Shown here in pieces: positions 43,111 to 54,860 of a DNA stretch of 64,000 nucleotides. Both the position numbers and the translations under genes were made by a program. Source of the stretch: Perca fluviatilis (lineage: Eukaryota > Chordata > Actinopteri > Perciformes > Percidae); assembly GCF_010015445.1 (NCBI RefSeq), contig NC_053115.1, forward strand, positions 6,749,076 through 6,813,075, written 5' to 3'. Position 1 is the stretch's first letter; each line of letters starts with the position of its first letter. Under the pieces are notes generated by a model. It saw only the letters and a list, made by a program, of their open reading frames with translations. It did not search any database and was not told the origin of the DNA.

Positions 43111-45367
43111 TGTTTTTGTCCACTCTATATCCAATTAGTAACATGACAGTATTGCTCACAAAGGGCATCATTGGTCTGATTGTGTATTCATTTCCTCATG
43201 CATTCATTGTGTCTCCTTATGTTGCGTAAAGTGACTTAATTTATCAGTGTGACCCTATCACTGTTGTCTAAAACTCAGCCTCAAACTTAATGTAATTAGA
43301 CTGGATTAGTCATTAACATACTGGACCCTGAGAGGTCTTTAAACTACACAAGAGAATTGTAAAATGAGGGGAAGAAACAACATGTCACTAAAATGTGTCT
43401 TTTCTGATAAACGTTGCCCAAATCCTTACAAAGGATGTCCCTAACTGTGCGCTCGCAGCTTCACTGGCTGGAGGCATGACGAATCTACAGGTCTTTGTTT
43501 GCGTGCAGCATCAGGTGTGAGTGTGTTAAGAGGACTTTACGGGGCCCTTTATCCTGCAGTCACTGGGGTTTCAGGTTGACAATGGCTGAACACCCTGTAG
43601 GTTGTGAATAGAGAGGCTACCAGGACAAATGGTGCACTGCAGGCTGGAATGCTGGGAAAATGATGATAAACAATAGAGGCAAAATAATGTAGTGCAAACA
43701 GTGTAGCTACCTATAAGCTCAGTTTTTAAAGCCAGAAAGAGTTGAGCACCATCCCCACTAGCCCTACTCCTCTAAATAAGGCCTTAATGAGACTTTGGAT
43801 TCAGTTCAATGAGAGGGACAGATGTTCCCTTGGGCCAGATAAACTGGAAACCCAGTGATAGCTGGATTCAGACCAGGTAACCTGCCTTTGATATTAGCAG
43901 TACGTTTCCTCTGCAGGTAGCTGGCCTTGGCAGACAACGTGAAGCCCATCAGATGGAAGAACAGCCTTTACCCTTGTCTGATCCCCTGCCAGGACACCTT
44001 CTGCAACTTTCCCAGGTTCAGAGCAGACACCGGATGATCATACATTCATCGTGGCTATGCGTCACATTGCATCTGCAGCAATGATAGCTAGTTAGCATAG
44101 CTCCAGATGAAAAGTGATTTGTGAAGAGGCCTCCGGTATGTGATGTCGTTTTGAGAGGCATGCCGTGATCTGCTGCTCTTCTTCTGGCTTAATCCTCTTG
44201 ACTGCATTTGTTAGCATTTTTTTCTCAGAGATTTTTTTTTTTTTTATTACATGAGGGAAAAATCTGCAATACTGTCTCTTGAGCAACATGATTTACTATT
44301 GCTCATACAGTAAAAGCAACAGTCTTCCCTTTGGGGGTTGCGCTCTATTATAAACTGCGATATGGCTGACGTTTTGCTGATGAGAAACAGCTGTTGCCTA
44401 AGCTACCTCATTCACAGAAAGAGGAAAAATAGCACTTTGGCAACTTTCAACCACCTGCCTGAACATACACTCTTTTCAGCTACAAGCAGCCTGTCGAGAG
44501 AAACAGGAAAGTGTGCTGTATGACAGCAAAGTCTTACTAATACATACACTAGATACAGAGTTTAACTTATGACGTCCTTTTTCCTTCCTATAACACGTTC
44601 ATGTTTTCCACACTGTATTCTGTGTGTGTGAGAGTTTAATGGATTGTCCATTTTAATTTCACTGACTTGCCTGCAATGGTTTCCAAGTGGCAGTTTTGCT
44701 TTAGCATGTTGTCGTTGAGACATTTCCAAAGCAAACTTTCCAGTCATTAATTCACTTGCCATGTTTTGTGCGGATTGCCAGCCCAACCACCTCTATGTGT
44801 TATGCTGTAATTAAAGAAGTGTTTGAACACGATCTGATGAAGAAAAGTGTTTGGATACACAGGAAAGGAGACGAGGCATGGCAATCACAGCTGAAGAAAG
44901 AATTACATTCTTTGACATACTGTAGCATGTCCTTCACACTCACTCTGCTGCCAAGTTAAAAGCATTTCTGAGAGCATGATTAAAGGTTACTTATAGAACA
45001 ACATTTGAGCACAGCATATGCATGTCTTTGAGCTGAGAGTCCTTCCGTAAAGGAGCACGATGAAGCAAGACTGGAATGCTATTGTTTTACAGGAATGCTG
45101 TTTCCTTGCTATTGGCATTTGACTCTGAAATGAGGACAAGTTGCTATTTCTGGTGGAGTACGACTCCAAGTCATTGTGCCGGGCTACAATGAGCACAAGC
45201 CCCTCTGAAGGTGACACGTAATAGAGGTTGGTGGTAAACAATAACCTGGTGTCCTAGGATATGCAAGGCTGGGACTTAATAGAAAGTGTCGATGGCAGTT
45301 CTAACAGAGAAGTTAGGACTTGCTGAAAGTTCACAACTACACTGTTTTATACCCTTTGATATCAGTG
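43111..45367. other. Intergenic stretch without a supported gene
   Basis: No recognisable exon or repeat. A T-rich run is present near 44230. Confidence 0.5.
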
Positions 45368-45436
45368 TTAAAGGGAATAGTTTGACATTATGTCAAATAC
45401 TCTTATTTGCTTTCTTGCCGAAGTAGGCGAAGGCAG

Positions 45437-45715
45437 GGTGAGCACTGCTGCCTCACAGCAAGTAGGCACTGCAGATCCCTGATCTACGCAGAGTTGGACC
45501 CCCGGTCCGAGCAGGGCCTTTCTGTGTGGAGTTTGCATGTTCTCCCCGTGTTTGCGTGGGTTTCTTCTGGGTGCTCCGGTTTCCTCCATACATAAAGACA
45601 TGCGTTCTAGGTAACTAGGACTACAGTTAAAAAGTAGCTGACTGGCTAATACTGGCACATTTACAGAAATGTTGATTAATGTGCATTGTCTTAGTAAATA
45701 AATAATAAATCTAAA
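45437..45715 (+). mobile_element. SINE-like repeat inserted in the outer MITE
   Basis: GCACTGCTGCCTCACAGCAA, CCCCCGGTCCGAGCAGG, then GTGTGGAGTTTGCATGTTCT and CTCCGGTTTCCTCCA are hallmarks of a widespread fish SINE-like family, here ending in an A/T-rich TAAATAAATAATAAAT tail. Confidence 0.65.
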
Positions 45716-46125
45716 AATGAGAAGATTGATACCACTCTGATAACTGTCCGTTGAATATGAAGCAACCACCCACAGACGCTTAGCTTAGCATAAAGACTAG
45801 AAACAGCTAGCCCGACTCTGTCCAAATGTAACAAAATCCAGCTACTGGCACCTCTCATTAATTAAAAAGTTAGACCTCGGTTCAGTATAGAAGCAAAAAT
45901 GTAAAAAACTACAATTTGTGGTTTTACAAGGGAGGAAATCAATTCACCTGGCATTGACCCCCTTAATGAACCACAACTTGCCATTTTTAAATTTTTGTGA
46001 TGAAACACATTAAACACTGTTACCTTTGGACATTGCCAGGTAAGATGTTCCTTCGTGCTTCCAGTCTTCATGCTAAGCTAAGATAGCCAGCTGCTGGCTG
46101 TAGCTTAATATTTAGCTAGCTTGCG

Positions 46126-46859
46126 TTAAAGGAACACGCCGACTTATTGGGACTTTAGCTTATTCACCGTATCCCCCAGAGTTAGATAAGTCCATACATA
46201 CCCTTCTCATCTCTGTGCGTGTTGTAACTCTGTCCGACGACCCCAGCGCTAGCTAAACCTAGCACAGATCCTGGAGGTAAACGGTTCCAACTAGCCTACT
46301 AACCCTACTGCTCCGAATAAGTGACAAAATAATGCCAACATGTTCCTATTTACAAGTTGTGATTTGTATAGTCACAGCGTGTACAAATAACAAGGTCACA
46401 TGAAACACAGCCGTCTTCTAACCGTAAACTGAGAACTATATTCTCAGAAAGGCGAAGCACTGCTACTTCTGCTAATTGGGCGGAGTGATTTGCTAGCAGC
46501 ACCTGAGAAGCCCCGAGTAGAGAGTAGCAATGCTTCGCCTTTCTGAGAATACAGTTCCCAGTTTATATATGGTTAGAAGATGGCTGTGTCTCATGTGACC
46601 TTGTTATTTGTACATGCTGTGACTATACAAATCACAACATGTAAATAGGAACATGTTGGTGTTATTTTATCACTTATTCGGAGCAGTAGGCTAGTTGGAA
46701 CCTGTTACCTCCAGGATCTGTGCTAGGCTAATCTACCGGTGGGGCCGTTGGACAGAGTTACAACACGCACGGACATGAGAAGGGTATGCATGGACTTATT
46801 TAACTCTGGGGGATACGGTGAATAAGCTAAAGTCCCAATAAGTCGGCGTGTTCCTTTAA
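46126..46859. mobile_element. 734-bp near-palindromic MITE bounded by TTAA
   Basis: The left half (TTAAAGGAACACGCCGACTT..., TTTAGCTTATTCACCGTATC, ACATGTTCCTATTTAC) is repeated inverted in the right half (...AAGTCGGCGTGTTCCTTTAA). The centre lies near 46485. Arms of roughly 350 bp can fold on themselves. TTAA at both ends could be part of the ends or a target duplication. Confidence 0.92.
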
Positions 46860-46951
46860 CAGACAGATGTAAGAGTGGTATGGATCTTCTCATGTAATTG
46901 TCATCAAGAAGGTGATAACATATCTCCCAAAATGTGAAACTATTCCCTTAA

Positions 46952-49221
46952 TATGTTAGAATTTATACAGAAACAGTGTAATAACACATACACTGGATGC
47001 CAGAGACAGGGCCATTTCAACAGCCACACACCTCCCATTCCATAACTTCTCAGAAACATTAACCAACCACTGTAAACACTGAGGCAAACAATGAACTCAT
47101 TTATTGGAGGGGTTCAAAAACACATGTAATAGATGGCTTTTGGTAGCCTATATTTTAATATATTTCATAGCATGCAAATTAATTTAAGAATCAAACCATA
47201 TTTAGCTTGGTCCTTCACTAATGCAGACCCCCTGATCCACTTCTGTCACGTGCAACCTCAAGAGGCTAATTCTCAGTAAACAGGAGAGGGAAATTATGGT
47301 TTGTTTCCGTGAAATTGGTTATGTTTTCTTTGGAGCGATAGACGGACAAGTTCCTGGCTTGAGACCACAATACAAAGCTGTGTGGGTATAGACAGAGAAG
47401 AAAGCAAGAGAGGTTGTCCATAGAGAGGATGCAGTGAAAAGGCTATTCCAGGTGAAGCTGTTTGCACTGAATAATTACATTTACAGTAGTTTGTATTCAC
47501 AAGCTTCTTTGTGATTCTTTGTTTTCTTTGTGCATCCAATCACTTTTATCTCCTCTGTCTGAAAATGTGTAACACGTTGTATCTGCAGAAGGGACTTGGA
47601 GATGGTATTTTATTTCATTTCCCCATGACACTGGCTTTGTTAGCCTTTGCACAGGCTTGACGTGTGGAATGTCTTGTGTGACATTTTCAGTTTTCCATGG
47701 CTTATTGCATTCACATTATGGTATAGAAGTTCTCTAGTGTTGGCCTGCTGTCTGCAGCCGTGGTGGTCCTCTTAGCTGGAGACATGCCATGTCCCCCCAT
47801 TGTCAACCATCATCTTCACCCTTTCTTCCAGCGACGTTGCACCGCTACCTTTTAACAGGCTAGGCGTCATACACTCCCACTAATCGCTATGCATGATTTC
47901 TCCAGAGAGGGTTCACAGCCATCTTTGTTCCTCCCATTGCTGCCTCTTGAGAGCAGGAGGCTCCGCGCATTCCAGCAGCGGCTGGTCATTGAGTTGTTTC
48001 CATTGAGGTGGGAGAGCATGGGTCCAGCTCTCTGTCTCCGGACTGATGGATGGGCTGTCTGACTTTATCTGAGCAGGACGGACGCTGCGTTGGCTGGGGC
48101 CCAGAGATTGTCACTCCTGACTGCTTTATCAGGGCCTGACTTATAGAGCTGTCATCCTCTTAGAGCAGGGTTCCCAGGCATCTCGTCCAGCCGTTCCCCC
48201 CTCCTGTCTGTCATGTTGCCATCCAGGGACCTTGGCCATTCTGCTTGACTGGCCAGACGCCTGCCTCCCACCCAGGGACAGATACATTAACATCATCAGC
48301 TCCACCCTTGGGTGTTAGGCAGTCTGTTGTAAATGCCTTTCTTTTGACAAGTGATATTAACTCCAGATGAGACATGGATATTCTTATTTTAGATATAGAT
48401 AGGCCTCGAGTGTGGATAAATGCCGCTTCATATGCAATTTCACTGGATATTCACTGGTGTTGTATCTTCCTCATCTTGCACAGACTCAAAGGAAGTGATT
48501 TTCAAACACTTTTTAATAGCACTGCTGATATGTTTCTTTATCTGGTGTTAACACTACTACTACACTTCCCTTAATGGTAAAAATAGAAAAAGATGGCAAT
48601 TTTTCAAACATCTTCTCAAAGATTGAGCCCATGTTTGAGCTTGCCATGAAACCACAGCGGAGTTCCTTCCTTATTCTCACTTTGATGAGCCATTGGAGAG
48701 CTTGGGGGGAAGCCAAGTAAAGTCTGGGGCCTCTTGCTCATTCTGATGTTTTGTTTCAAACAGAGCAGCTTTTGTTCAACTGTCAGAAAAGGAGCGCTTC
48801 ACAGTGTGTCGGAGTGTGTTTAGTAACCACAAACACACGGCATGTGCATTTATTTGATTTACTTTTTACAGAGGTTATAAAGACACAGTTAGACGTGTGG
48901 TTCATACCGTTTCCACCATCAATCAAGAAATTATGGGATTTTGAATGTGTATGTGTCAGTCTGTATCTAATAAGTATTATTAAGTTGAAAGGGTTAACCT
49001 CAGGATGGCTTTTAGGATGATTATATAGAGATTGTCATGTCTCCAGATCTCACGTCTGACTCCTTTCTTAGTCAAGACAATACAACACCCTGGGGGTTAC
49101 ACTTTAAAGATGGAACCATGAATAATTATGAAAAATAAATAAGCTATTGTATGTGTCCTATGGCTAGACCAGTCTTAGTCATGTAATTAGATTAAATGAA
49201 GCAAAACTGTGTTTTTATATA
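46952..49221. other. Intergenic stretch without a supported gene
   Basis: No exon recognised. The 47750-48310 portion is more GC-rich than its surroundings and free of repeats that I know. Confidence 0.5.
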
Positions 49222-50040
49222 TACAGTATCTCACAAAAGTGAGTACACCTGTCACATTTTAGTTAATATTTCATTATATCTTTTAATGGGACAACACTGA
49301 AGAAATGGCACTTTCCTACAATGTAAAGTATTAAGTGTACAGCTTGTATAACAGTGTAAATGTGCTGTCCCCTCAAAATAACTCAACACACAGCCATTAG
49401 TGTCTAAACTGCTGGCAACAAAAGTGAGTACACCCCTATGTTAAATTCCCATAGAGGCAGGCAGATTTATATTTTTAAAGGCCAGTTATTTCATGGATCC
49501 AGGATACTATGCATCCTGATAAAGTTCCCTTGGCCTTTGGATTTAAAATAGCCCCCCCACATCATCACATACACCGTACCTAGAGATTGGCATGGGGTAC
49601 ATTCCATAAAATCATCTCTCAATGCAAATCAAACCAGCTATTAGGCTAACTGACATAAAACCATGCCAATCTCTAGGTATGGTGAAGGGCATGTAATGAT
49701 GTGGGGGGGCAATTTTAATTCCAAAGGCCAAGGGAACTTTATCAGGATGCATAGTATCCTGGATCCATGAAATAACTGGCCTTTAAAAAATATAAATCTG
49801 CCTGCCTCTATGGGAATTTAACATAGGGGTGTACTCACTTTTGTTGCCAACGGTTTAGACATTAATGGCTGTGTGTTGAGTTATTTTGAGGGGACAGCAC
49901 ATTTACACTGTTATACAAGCTGTACACTTAATACTTTACATTGTAGCAAAGTGCAATTTCTTAAGTGTTGTTCCATTAAAAGATATAATGAAATATTTAC
50001 TAAAATGTGACGGGTGTACTCACTTTTGTGAGATACTGTA
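49222..50040. mobile_element. Tc1-like foldback element, almost entirely inverted repeat
   Basis: It begins TACAGTATCTCACAAAAGTG and ends CACTTTTGTGAGATACTGTA. Arms of about 370 bp run from each end (shared words GAGTACACC, TGTCCCCTCAAAATAACTC, TGGATCCAGGATACTATGC, CCATGCCAATCTCTAGGTA on opposite strands), leaving a loop of well under 100 bp near 49600-49660. No transposase. TA target sites at both ends. Confidence 0.94.
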
Positions 50041-53000
50041 TATATATATATATATATATAGGCCTACTAGGGGTGTCACGATTGACTTTCGATTTGAAGG
50101 CCACAATTCAATTCCAATTTCAATTTCCACATTTTAGGATACTTTGAGTTTCTCAGAGTTTTATTTTTAGTGACTGTACCTGAAGGCATCATGGAGTCCT
50201 GTCAGAGTCCACTTGTTTTTACCTTCGTTGTTTGTTTACATGACTCACACGGGGAATACACAATGTTGCCACACTGGTGACTTTTTCAGGGAAGCAGGAG
50301 GATTTGCTGTTGTTTCTCAGTCATCGCGGACTCCGACAGTGGTCATGGTGTCTGGAATAGTCAAGCTGCAGCTAACATCACCCTGTGTATTTAGCTGCAT
50401 GCTACACGCTGTGGCTCTTTGCTCGGTGCATTGGCAAGGCTGAACTAGCGTCTTTGTTTTTGTTTCAGAGCTGGAATTGTCATAACTAACTTTTGCAGAT
50501 AAGAGAAAGCTAGGCTGATAGTTTGCTTTTTTCCTGATGAGGGAAGGGGGGGTCAGAGAGCCAAGGTTTTAAGAGTCACAATATCTGACTGAAGGTTTCA
50601 CCCTTGAATTGTGTTTATTCCAGTTATCTGTCCATCCATCCATTCCCTAAAGTGTGCTAATCTGACAATGTGTTGCTGCTTTATCAACTGGCACAATGAC
50701 GTATATATCTAACTACTATCTGTGAAAATCTGAGAGCACGAATACAAAAAGTTCCTCATGTCCAGTGCTGTTTGACTATGTGGGTCCCTGGGCCATTACA
50801 TTATCATTCATTTAAAGATTCACTATGACCCTTCACTGAAATTTGATATGCAACACTAGATTTGGACCATCAGCAATCAAATATACCGGCAGGAGTAATA
50901 AACTGAGAATGAGGAACAGAATGGGGCCAGTGTGTCAGCAAGAGTCATTCCAGGCAAACTGGAGTCTTTCCTGTAGCCCCCCCTCCACAGCTCTGCTTTC
51001 CATCCAACCTGGATCATATGCCTTTAATGGTGTGTAATCTCTTAAGGGATGAGATTTATGTCCTCTCCCTCTAGAGTCAGGGCCAGGGATATTTGGGAAG
51101 AGCGAGAAGAGGCTCCTGCGGGAAAAAATGATCAACTTTCTGTACATTTGTGTGAGAAACGCTCCAAACAAGGCACTTATAGTCCTGCGTGACCTCTAAA
51201 CATACTGTATTTAGGAAAGATTCTAAAGGGAACTAATTATTCATCCTTCCTTTCCTATTTTTTGTACTACCCAAGAGCTTCAGATTATAAATATCACTGT
51301 GCAGGTAAAAAAACAAAAAGGTAACAGATGTGGACAGTTTGGCTGTGAGCCTGCAGCTTATATAACCATTCTCAATAGCTGTATTGTACCAGTTTGTTCC
51401 CTGTAATTGTTGCGGTGATGGTTCTGTGAAACTTGGTATTGTGTTAGATGATGGAATTTGTTTGGAGACAATACACGTTTGTTGAACTTATGAAAGAGAA
51501 ATACACTCCGTTGATGTATGATATCTCCCTTCGGTTGGCCGATATTGCTCATAATTTTGATAGACTGGCTAGTTTCTCAATAAGCTGCTGTGTCACAGCC
51601 GCCCCAGGGCGCACTGGACATATTAGTTCTGGGAAATCAAGACCAAATGTCAGCCAAGTGAAGAGAGTAACAAATCCTTTAATATACAGTATATCTCATT
51701 TATTGATATGAGACATATGGAATTAATTTACCTTCAAAAACTCACTTAAATTGCAGTTATAGTCAAACTAAAAACTGAAAAATTTAACTTACATAAGCAA
51801 CAGCCTTGCTAGCAGTTCTGTTTGGCTGTATAGCATTGCTGCAGTATCTTTCTTTGATCAAGCTAGGATCAGCTTTCTCAGTATACAAATGAAGTACTTC
51901 ACATACTAATCCAAGCCAGCCTTTTGAGCCAGGAGAATATTACTTGTAATGTCAGTCGACAGCCCATATACATCACTGCAGGCTGGACCTCTAACATTAA
52001 CTAGGATCTTCTAAGCATTAAGTCGTCCTTACTATTGTTTCCCTGTGAAATCCTAGCCTTACTTTATTCTAGCTGATACATAAATCAAAAGATTGCTTTA
52101 TCTTGTGAAAGCAACATAGTCCTGATGAGCTTAAAGGTTATTGGATTAATGGTATAGGCTTTTTAAGGCTGAAATGCCTTTGATGTCTCACCCAATGCAA
52201 GCCTCATGATGAAGGACATATATCTATCACCTTGAGGTGGTGAGTTTATATGGCTGAAATAAAGGAGCCACACGATGAAAGTAGCTAAACTGAAAATAAT
52301 TTACCTCATTCTGTTGCTACGGCCAAGCTTTTAAGTAGCTGCAGGTGTTCTGAGATAAGTGCAAGAAGCTATGTGATGTATGTATCTATAGTATGAGGCA
52401 TCACTGTAATAGTATGGTGCTGTCACTTGTACTCGATAGAACAATTAGCCTGCATGAAATCACTTTTACAAACTACACACTTAAAAACATAAATCTGATC
52501 TGGTGAGTGTCTGTGCCCCAGTGAAGTACACAGCAATGTGTATTTCAGTGTATTCCTCAGTAATACTTTTTTTTGCATTTAGGTTATTGTAAACTTGTCA
52601 CACGTACTTCATAAGCTTTCACCCGAACAGATGTCATAACGTTTCTATTTGTCCAGAAACACTGAGGACTTTATTGGAATATTTTATTAATTGAGCTGTG
52701 ATGTGGGTATATTATAAAACTAGTGAACAGCACACACATCTTATTCAAGCGTGCCATGCTTGGTTGTGTGTTTGGAGTTTCGTCTGGTTTAGAAAAAGCC
52801 ACTTGTGACTACAGTCAAGTACAGGCCAGCATTTTTCAAAAACAATCTGCTACCAAGGATGAAATTGCTGCTGCAGGGGAAAGGGCAATGATACTAATCC
52901 ACAAAGGCGGAGAAACTGATTCTCTCAACTCCCTCGGGCTGAACCGTTTTTTAACTGAGAGCATTAGGCTATCCACCCTCGCAATGTACCACCAACATCT

Positions 53001-53071
53001 TCGTCCGCCATGTTTCACAGCTTCAGAGTGTACCATCAGGTTCAGGAATGGAAGGAAAACTCCTGGAAGAC
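50041..53071. other. Intergenic stretch without a supported gene
   Basis: A short TA run follows the foldback element. From about 50068, AGGGGTGTCACGATTGAC with ATTCAATTCCAATTTCAATT looks like one end of a hAT-like element without a partner end. The rest looks unique. Confidence 0.45.
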
Positions 53072-53650
53072 TAGGGTTGCAAAATTCTGTGAATTTTCAA
53101 AGTTGGAAACCTTCCATGGGTATAAACAAGAATAAACGGGAATTAATGGGAATAAACTGGATATTTTTAATATTGCTTGTTATAATACTGTCAGTCTATA
53201 ACAGGGAACTTAAATGTAGTTGAAAAAAACACATCTTGCAGCATAATCTTGGCTAAAACAACCTGATTTAATGCAACTTCAGTCAAATGTCCTCCCTATA
53301 TTCGTCAATGACATGCACGCACGCAGTAATCAGCATAGGCTACTACATACTTGCCAACGTTAATACATAACCCATTGCTATTATTAACCTATGTGTGTTA
53401 ATTGTATAGCCCACTAGCCATAGTAAATCAAAATTGGAATGTTTCCAAAATTCCCCAGCTAAACTTTCCATGGAAAGCAATATTAAAAATATCCAGTTTA
53501 TTCCCATTAATTCCTGTTTATTCCCATTAATTCCTGTTTATTCCCGTAAATTCTTGTCAATTGCCATACAAGTTTCCAAATTGGAATATTTCCAAAATTC
53601 CCCAGCTAAACCTTCCATAGAAAGTTTCCAGAAATTTAGCGCTGCAACTA
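53072..53650. repeat. Probable hAT-like MITE with internal TTCCCATTAATTCC repeats
   Basis: The left end TAGGGTTGCAAAATTCTG faces the right end GCGCTGCAACTA in inverted, imperfect form. Internally CCAAAATTCCCCAGCTAAAC occurs twice and TTTATTCCCATTAATTCCTG is tandemly repeated near 53500-53540. Confidence 0.55.
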
Positions 53651-54485
53651 CAAGTCAAGTTGCGGCACTATATGCTGCAAATGCCGTCATCAAGGACTTG
53701 ATTGCTCCCTTGCCTGTTGAGAGTGCAGAAGTGTGTGCGTGAATATGTCGGCACAACATTTGGAGGCCTACAGTCAAGGCATGTTTCATACTTGGTCTAA
53801 TTTAAGGTTTCAATCTGTGTGATGATATGCATCATGGAAAACATATTACTAAGACAAATTTGTATGTGCAGAAAATTCACTGATAATAAATAGTTATTGA
53901 TTTGGGGTAAGGGTACCTCCAAAGTGCACATATACATTCAGAACAGGTTATATCTGATGGTTGTATGTGAAAGAACACCCTAGTGTACCAATGTGTAGAC
54001 ATGAATTATATGAAAACAACATGTTCAGAAGCAGAGACACATTTTTTTGTGTGACGCTGTGGCCTGAAGGCCCAACATTTCTCCCCGTGAATTTACCTTG
54101 ATTCACTAGTAAATAATATTATACTTTTAATGTTATTTGGATGTCCCTAGGGATCACATACAGCCTTGATTGATTACTATTGCATTTTTCCCTGGGTCAA
54201 ACCACAGACTGACTCGACTGAGGGGATCAAAATATCGCTTTCCCTCTGGCTAGTTATGGTTACGGTTATGTTATGGCTATTTGCTCTCTGCTTTCTTCAG
54301 CCTATAGAGACACAATATTGATCACAATGAGAGTCAATGAGCCAAGATGAAATGCCACATTTTCTGAACATTGAACCAACATTCCAACATTTGTATTATT
54401 ATTATATTATTATCATATTTTAATTATTATTATTTGGAATAATTAAAAAAATTCTAATTTTGACACTAGGAAATCTGTATAATGA

Positions 54486-54860
54486 TAGTCTCGCATTGCC
54501 AGACCTTCCTTCACAGAGCTGCGGAGGAGGGTCTGGCTAGTCCACACAGCTTTCTGGGATGGGAGAAAAACGTGCTCTGGTTTATTGGCATTTCTTTAAA
54601 CCAATCACAATCGTCTTGGGCGGTTCTAAGAGCCTCTGCAAAATAGCCTCGGGAAAGGAACTTGTTTTGGGTGGAACATGTGTACGTTCAAAGGTTGTTT
54701 TAATCGTGCAACAGAAAACTCAGATTGGACAGATAGTCTAGCTAGCTGTCTGGATTTACCCTGCAGAGATCTGAGGAGCAGTTAACCATAGTCCTCACAA
54801 ATCGACCGGTGTTTAAAATTCCAACACAAAGAAAGCGGAAGGTGACGGACATCCGGCTGA
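54486..54860 (+). repeat. Interspersed repeat (TAGTCTCGCATTGCCAGACC), copy A
   Basis: It shares the start TAGTCTCGCATTGCCAGACC, the middle GGTTTATTGGCATTTCTTTA and the end ATCTGAGGAGCAGTTAACCA with copy B at 58488-58826, same orientation. The start contains an inverted pair (GCCAGACC / GGTCTGGC) that could form a hairpin. Confidence 0.85.

Larger units (their letters stand above)
45368..46951. mobile_element. TTAAAGGGAATAG-type MITE with two younger insertions
   Basis: The left end TTAAAGGGAATAGTTTGACA and the right end, inverted (TTAAGGGAATAGTTTCACA), define the outer element. Its interior is interrupted by a SINE-like block (45437-45715) and a palindromic MITE (46126-46859); without them the element is about 570 bp. 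Confidence 0.78.
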
